A DNA stretch of 64,000 nt from Pisolithus tinctorius (lineage: Eukaryota > Basidiomycota > Agaricomycetes > Boletales > Pisolithaceae): contig JANFAH010000073.1 in the NCBI GenBank assembly GCA_024663395.1, forward strand, positions 124,001-188,000. The letters are read 5' to 3'. The notes beneath the pieces were generated by a model. The model was not told the origin of the DNA, did not search any database, and worked only from the letters and a program-made list of their open reading frames with translations. This document shows positions 58,566-64,000 of the stretch, piece by piece. A program made the position numbers and the translations under genes. Every line of letters begins with the position of its first letter. Within the stretch, counting starts at the first letter, position 1.

Positions 58566-61500
58566 ATGGGAGACATAGAGACAAGAACATTTTCTAAGGA
58601 CTACAGGTACATATCACAAAACTAGCCGTTCCTTTCTACGAAATCCAACCTCCTTTTTACCTCACAGTGGTCTCATCGACGAGAGCATCATTGCAATTGG
58701 TCTGACGGTAATATGTGTTGCCTCCTATGAAGTGCTTTACAGACGAAGACGTGGGCCTCATCGTCCAGATGGGCTTGGGAGTGTGGAGTCTTGGCAGTTT
58801 GGATAGTGTGTTCACCCTTACATTTCCATACGTTACGCACGCTTATGCATGACTTTACAAGCTTATACCAAGGAAGATCATGGGCTAGGTGCGTAGGCAT
58901 TTCATCCGAACCCAACTGTCCTAGAGCGAAAGTTTAGGAATCCATCTCCCCCAATACCCCAAGGGTTACCGCTATCATGGGTGAAAGAGGCAGTTAAACT
59001 CCCACAGGCAAGATTGAATGAGCTGAGAGGAGTGGACGCCGCTCTCTACGTTCGCTTCCTTCAAGGGTGTTGTAAGTGCTTGTTTTTTTCCCTTTACGTC
59101 CATATTGAGTCTTTCAGTGTACTTCACCCTCTTGCACACGTTCACGACCGTCCCCATTCTACTACCAATCCACATCCATTTTTCGCCGGGTGACGTGGGC
59201 ACCGACTCCATGACACGTGCATCGATTGCTTCATTAGTGCTGACACCAGAAGGCTTAGAACTTCTTTGGATTCATATTTGCCTCCTATTCTGGCTCACTT
59301 TCACTTGGATAGCAACTCTCGTCTACGTCTGCAATGGTGCCTTCAAATTCCGAGTTGCCAATATTGAAAAGGCCGCACGTGTTGCGGAACCCAGTGCTCC
59401 CGCAGAGAGGGACGCGCAATATCATCCCCATCCGCGCCCTCAGTTTCCATTCCAGGATATACCCTCGTACGATGCGAATTCTAAACGTGGCTTACGCTTG
59501 CGTACCGTCATGGTCTCGAATGTACCCGTGGAACTACGGTCTGAACAACGCTTGAAAGAGTACTTTGAATATTACATGTCGCGGCCAATCGATCTGCCAA
59601 CTGTTGGGATAACATCTTCCGCGCAGCCGGGAATAGTGGACAAGATTTTAGCATTCGGTTTCAATCGGGCAAGGCGAATACCCAAGCGCATCCGTTTACC
59701 TCAAGTCAGGTCCGGCGGCGGGGAGACAGAACGAGGATCCGACGAAGCACAACCATAATGGAGTTTCAAGAGATATTCCCGTTATTGAACGCGTTGTCCT
59801 AGCGAGAAACATGACAGAACTCGCCTCCCTCCTTGAGAGGCGCGAAGGCATTCTATGTGCTCTCGAGGAGGCCCATATCAAGCTCGCTAAGGGAACATTG
59901 GTGGCTGTCGCTCGCGAGGTGGAAAGACGGAAACTCGCGAATCGTGACAGTACTGACAATGCTGTGGTTGATGTTGATCTTGGAAGCAAGCAAGCAGACC
60001 TCGAAAGACGGATACCGGTGAAGGATGACGTAGCAAACATGGACCTCCTCATCAGAACCCTCTCACCATTCGTTGTTGAGTTTGACGTTGCGGAATCCTC
60101 CGCCTGCAAGTTTGCCAAGAAGTCCAAAGATACCGTTCGGTTTTGGAGAAGAGCCAAGGCCCAGGGAGCGGATAGTAGTCTGGTGGTGGCCACAGGTGTC
60201 TTAAATGAGTCACGTACTGCCGACGACCACCTCAACACGGTGTGGGACGCCTTACTCAGTCTTCCACGCAGTGTCCTTGATCCCTATCAACCTCTTATTC
60301 ATCTATCGGTACTGTTTCGCGGGAAGACAGTACCAACCATCGACTACTATACAGCCAAGCTGAAACTTTCAACGATGCTCATTACGCAAAACAGAGCGAA
60401 AGCAGCCGATGAGTACGACCCGGTCTCTACAGCATTCGTTACCTTCAGGGATCCGAAAGACGCGAAGAAGGCATGTAGGTATCTAGCCGTTCACCCCGAC
60501 AACCCCTTGGCTTGCCTTGTTACTATGGCCCCTCAATACGAGGACATTGAATGGAGGAGAGTAATGAAAGCGACGTTTCGTGGAGAGGTATGTGTTTCTA
60601 GCGCTCGTAACTGGGATGATCTATGATGTTGCGCACTAGTTAGTTAAAGACTGGGTAGTCAGCCTTGGTGTCTGGTGAGTATGACGACTGAAGAATGATC
60701 ACGTCTCCCAATGCTTCATTAGGGCCTTCACAATATTTTGGCTTTTTCCAATATCCCTTTTTGTCGGTTTGGTGTCTATCCAAAGCATCGCCGGCTTTTG
60801 GCCAAGTCTAGTGAGTCTCCAAGTAAGTTCAAGCTGTTGCATCATCTCATAACGTCTGCAGTATAATTATCTGTCGCACCATCCGTGGCAAGAAGATGTT
60901 ATCCAATCTTTCCTCCCCACCATCTTGATCTCCCTCTTGACAATCTTAATTCCGCTTATTTTGCGTTTAATTGCCAGGAAAGGCTACACAATCACAACCC
61001 TTTCCCTCATTGATGACACGATCATGATACGGTACTACAAGTTCCTTATCGTTAACGTCTTGGTATTCTTTTGTGTTGGTGTGGCGGTCTTGCAGAGTTT
61101 TTTGACTTCATTCAACAACTTTTCGGAGAGCAATATCTCCAGACATTGGCCGACAGCTTCCCGAGCGCCGGTCCGTTTTACGTTGGATGGTGTAAGCATC
61201 CGCCATCTTTGCGACGTCTTCCTCCACCTGTACTAACTAAAAGCCTAACAGTGATATTTACGACTGCTATCCATGGTTGCCTGGAGCTAATATTGTGTAT
61301 GTTTCTCGTCTCGCATCATTGCCATGTCTGACAAGGGAACTCGAAATTTGCAGTTGGCGTAAGGCTTACACTTGATCCTTGGATTTTTCTCACTGCCGAC
61401 TGTAGCTTCCGCTCTTCGCCTACCCTTCAACTAGGAGGCAGATAGCTCCCCGCAAGCGTGCAAATGGAATACGACCTCGCACATTTGATTACTACTGTGT

Positions 61501-63368
61501 GTATGCCTTCTTCCTTCATAGCCCTTTGACTGAATGTTCCGGACAGACTGGTTACCTAACCACTTGCTTATCATTCACGTCTGTCTGCTTTTCGCAATAC
61601 TTAACCCTTTGGTTGTACCGTTTGGCTTGATATACTTCGCAGTCGAGACGCGTACGTGTTATGGTCTGTTGAACTGCCACGATACTAACCTCGTTTCAGC
61701 GGTCATCAAGAATCAGGTAGGTTGAAGCTCCCGGTTTTCACACTCACCACGTTGACGAAGATATCTCAGTTCCTTCACGTTTATGCAAAGAACTATGAAT
61801 GTAACGGTCAAATTCTATTAATAAGAATGGTTCGCTATTCTCTCGATGGTGTGTGATGTCCACCAATCCCATGTAAATACGCATCCCAATCTCCTTTTTA
61901 GGTCTCATGTTCTCGCAGGTTCGATCGAGTAGACCATTCCGTTTGAATGATAGCCTGACCTACTTTGCAGTTCGTTTTCCTCGCATACATGGCTGTCTTG
62001 AAGAAAACCGTCAATTTAGCGCTTGCAGCTGTTTTGTTCATCATCACACTTGCAGTAAAGCTCGTGTATGTTCTAAGCCCTTAAGGGGTTCGGCTTTACT
62101 AAATCTTAACGTGTAGTATGACCCGCATGTGTCGCTCTCGCTTCGAGCAAGATGACATCATGGAGGCTAAGGCAGTTTGCGGTGCTGGTAGTGCAAATGA
62201 GTCTGACCATCCAGAGACTCCGGGCCCAACCAACCAGCTGGTCGAATCTTCCGGGAGTAAAGAGGATGAGCATAGCACAAGATCACACACTTCCATATTT
62301 CGTACCTGGCGCTTGCCGCAGTGGATAAACTTCTCGTACGCAGCTGGCCCTCGGTTTAACCGTCCTCTCAGGAGCCGTCCGCCGATTCCCTTTCGAAACA
62401 GGGAACGATCTTTTTCTCGACTTAGCCCGGTCAACGAGAGCAATCAGGGAGAACAAATGGACGACGCTCGTGGGCCATTGGCGTTGGAAAGGACTTCTGA
62501 CTCGACATCCTTGGTCCAGAGGCATCCTCCACATCCAATATGGGACGACGAACCTCGGTATGACATCCCTTACGATAATCCATATTATAGCAGGCCCATC
62601 AATAGTGCTCTGTGGTTACCGAGGAATCCCCTCGGGGTACTTGACCTGGACGACACGGTAGACCTTCGACAGTCGCTGACCAGCGAGCTTGGTGCAGGCG
62701 ATCTTGGGTTCAGCCAGTCGTACTCCCCTAGTGATGCCGCTATGACACCAATATATGAATCATCAACCAGGAGTCCTGATATCGAACGCGGCTCCAGTTT
62801 CCCCGTCACGCCAAAGCAGTACTCTGGAGAGGAGGAAATCGACTTACCTGAAGGCATCCGAGATAGAGTGTTGGACAGACACGAAGAATTTGACTCGGCA
62901 GATGGGCACCGCCCATCCCTCTTCCGTCAAAGGATGTCTAGCAACAATACAAGTGCAAAGAGCAGTACCCAGCGCGTTCCTCGTCGCCATCACACTATGG
63001 ATGCTCAAGCCGTTCCGCCCACACCGTCGTCTGAACGACGGGAGGGATTGTCTCGACCCAGGGCGATGTCATACTGTCAGATGCATCCACAAGATTCTCA
63101 GTTCCATTTCCCTGCGTCGCGTCCCGACTTGCACGCACAAGCGGAGCTGATCCGCTCTACAGCGTCCATCGTTCCTCGAGCCTCGCGGACTTCTGTCGCT
63201 GAGAACGTCACTACGGGGGAGGCAGTGCTCAACGAGGCTATCGCTGAAGAGAGAATAGCCGCGGAGCAACGGATTAAGGAAGAAGAGGCTGCCGCCGCCC
63301 AACATCATAGACGCTTAGCTCCCGCATGGCTTGCCTCATGGTTTTATGCAAAAGTTATCACTCGCTAA
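58566..63368 (+). CDS. CSC1/OSCA-type (DUF221) stress-gated cation channel
   Basis: This plasma-membrane, calcium-permeable osmosensitive channel family has about eleven membrane helices. The start MGDIETRTFSKDYS leads to helix 1 (IAIGLTVICVASYEVLYRRR) and the RSN1_TM region (LPLSWVKEAVKLP, LNELRGVDAALYVRFLQG, then a helix near 59,110). Helix 3 is LLWIHICLLFWLTFTWIAT. The cytosolic PHM7-like part has TVMVSNVPVELRSEQRLKEY, an LVLARN-like start of the coiled stretch at 59,811 and VSTAFVTFRDPKDAKKACRY. APQYEDIEWRRV precedes the 7TM region (FWLFPISLFVGLV, FLPTILISLLTILIPLILRL, FPSAGPFYVGW, HVCLLFAILNPLVVPFGLIY). A long Ser/Pro-rich cytosolic tail of about 400 residues (62,118-63,368) includes a C-terminal coiled coil (EERIAAEQRIKEEEAAAAQ). 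Some splice joins are unresolved. Confidence 0.85.
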
Positions 63369-63916
63369 TGATATTACAACTATTTTATACCGACCGGGCT
63401 TGCCACACGCAGATTACAGCTTTTAAATTCTGCATCACCATTTTTGACGTTTGTAGTAAAAGGGGGCTAGGCGATATAGGATTGGCGTCACTGGACAGCA
63501 TGAATGATGAACGAATGATGATTTTCCCTACGGCTACGGATACACGAGAACAACTACAATAGATATGACTCGACACTGATGATACAGACGGTATACATAA
63601 GTATATTGAGGTGGCAATGAAGTTGAACGATTGTGTGGTCTTCGGAATGCTGATCTGTTATACATACAACCAAGGAACGTGGTAAGTCAGCGTCACAAAA
63701 AAATGCAAAATATCCGAAAGCGAAGAAAGAACGTGTATAGTTAGGCTGAGTTGGACACCCCGAGTCATGGTTACTTCGATAATTTAACTTCAGGCATGGC
63801 ATGTTTCACAAATTGCGGACTTTTTTCTTTTCCATTTTCTTGAGTGTTCCTCTACATCTTGCGACTTTGCAAGTGGTCAACAACCAAATTCAAGGGGTTC
63901 AAATAAACATACTCAC
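63369..63916. other. convergent 3' intergenic region and intron of the next gene
   Basis: No independent gene is supported. The region separates the channel gene from a minus-strand gene entering from the right edge. Its last part is probably that gene's intron or 3' sequence. Confidence 0.4.
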
Positions 63917-64000
63917 CATTTAGCATGGATACGGTTCTCCCACTCCATTTCGGTGCCTTCGCGATATGGGGCAAGAACATGCTCAAACCAATCGCACACG
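63917..64000 (-). CDS. partial exon of an unidentified minus-strand gene
   Basis: Reading leftward from the window edge the sequence translates as VCDWFEHVLAPYREG then EMEWENRIHAKW. It ends at a consensus donor (GTGAGT on the minus strand at 63,916-63,911). Coding character is clear but 28 residues are too few for me to name the family. Confidence 0.5.

Noticed and set aside
58330..58590. Short frames on both strands between the complex I and channel genes
   Set aside because: They fall in the presumed promoter and leader of the channel gene and show no domain.

Overview
The window looks like nuclear DNA of a filamentous basidiomycete, most likely an Agaricomycete. Genes carry many short GT-AG introns of about 50-60 bp. 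Housekeeping proteins are fungal in type: Prp24/SART3, PEX1, phospholipase D, complex I 18 kDa subunit and a CSC1-type channel. The transposons (KDZ with a TET/JBP dioxygenase, Plavaka, Helitron, PIF/Harbinger) are those known to be expanded in mushroom-forming fungi. No rRNA, tRNA or CRISPR array was recognised.

The left half (about 1-32,600) is mobile-element territory. Positions 1714-9431 hold a co-oriented set of three genes. The first is a TET/JBP-type 2-oxoglutarate/Fe(II) dioxygenase (predicted 5-methylcytosine oxidase) with its H-x-D...H...R residues visible. The second is a frame-broken KDZ transposase with a CxC2-like cysteine cluster. The third is a gene of unknown function. Each is preceded by the same AT palindrome. 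A 45-bp minisatellite (about 9708-10251) follows, then a decayed Plavaka (CACTA/tnp2-like) transposase (10,441-14,578) and a degraded opposite-strand gene (14,595-16,864). A decayed Helitron Rep-helicase fills about 17,930-23,952. It is interrupted by a 716-bp solo LTR with a perfect 5-bp target duplication. Unrecognised genes and a nucleotidyltransferase-fold gene follow (24,100-28,800). Then comes a well-delimited 3.1-kb PIF/Harbinger element (29,488-32,623) with terminal inverted repeats and a TTA target duplication. Its Myb-like gene is mostly open and its transposase is frameshifted.

The right half (about 32,900-64,000) is gene-dense host sequence. In order it holds: Prp24/SART3 (minus strand); a partial duplicate of its promoter and first exon; an AMP-binding acyl-CoA ligase; an F-box protein; a short-chain dehydrogenase; a broken FAD-dependent dehydrogenase; a PX/PH-type phospholipase D; PEX1; the complex I NDUFS4 homologue; a CSC1/OSCA-type (DUF221) channel; and the edge of one more minus-strand gene. 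The ligase, dehydrogenase and flavoprotein lie within 8 kb and could act in related small-molecule metabolism, but nothing in the sequence proves it.

Several otherwise well-conserved genes (PEX1, acyl-CoA ligase, probably Prp24) show isolated one-base frame breaks, usually a missing base in a short homopolymer. Neighbouring genes (short-chain dehydrogenase, NDUFS4, F-box) read through cleanly. Uncorrected indel errors in the assembly are therefore a serious alternative to pseudogenisation. Splice coordinates given here are manual inferences.
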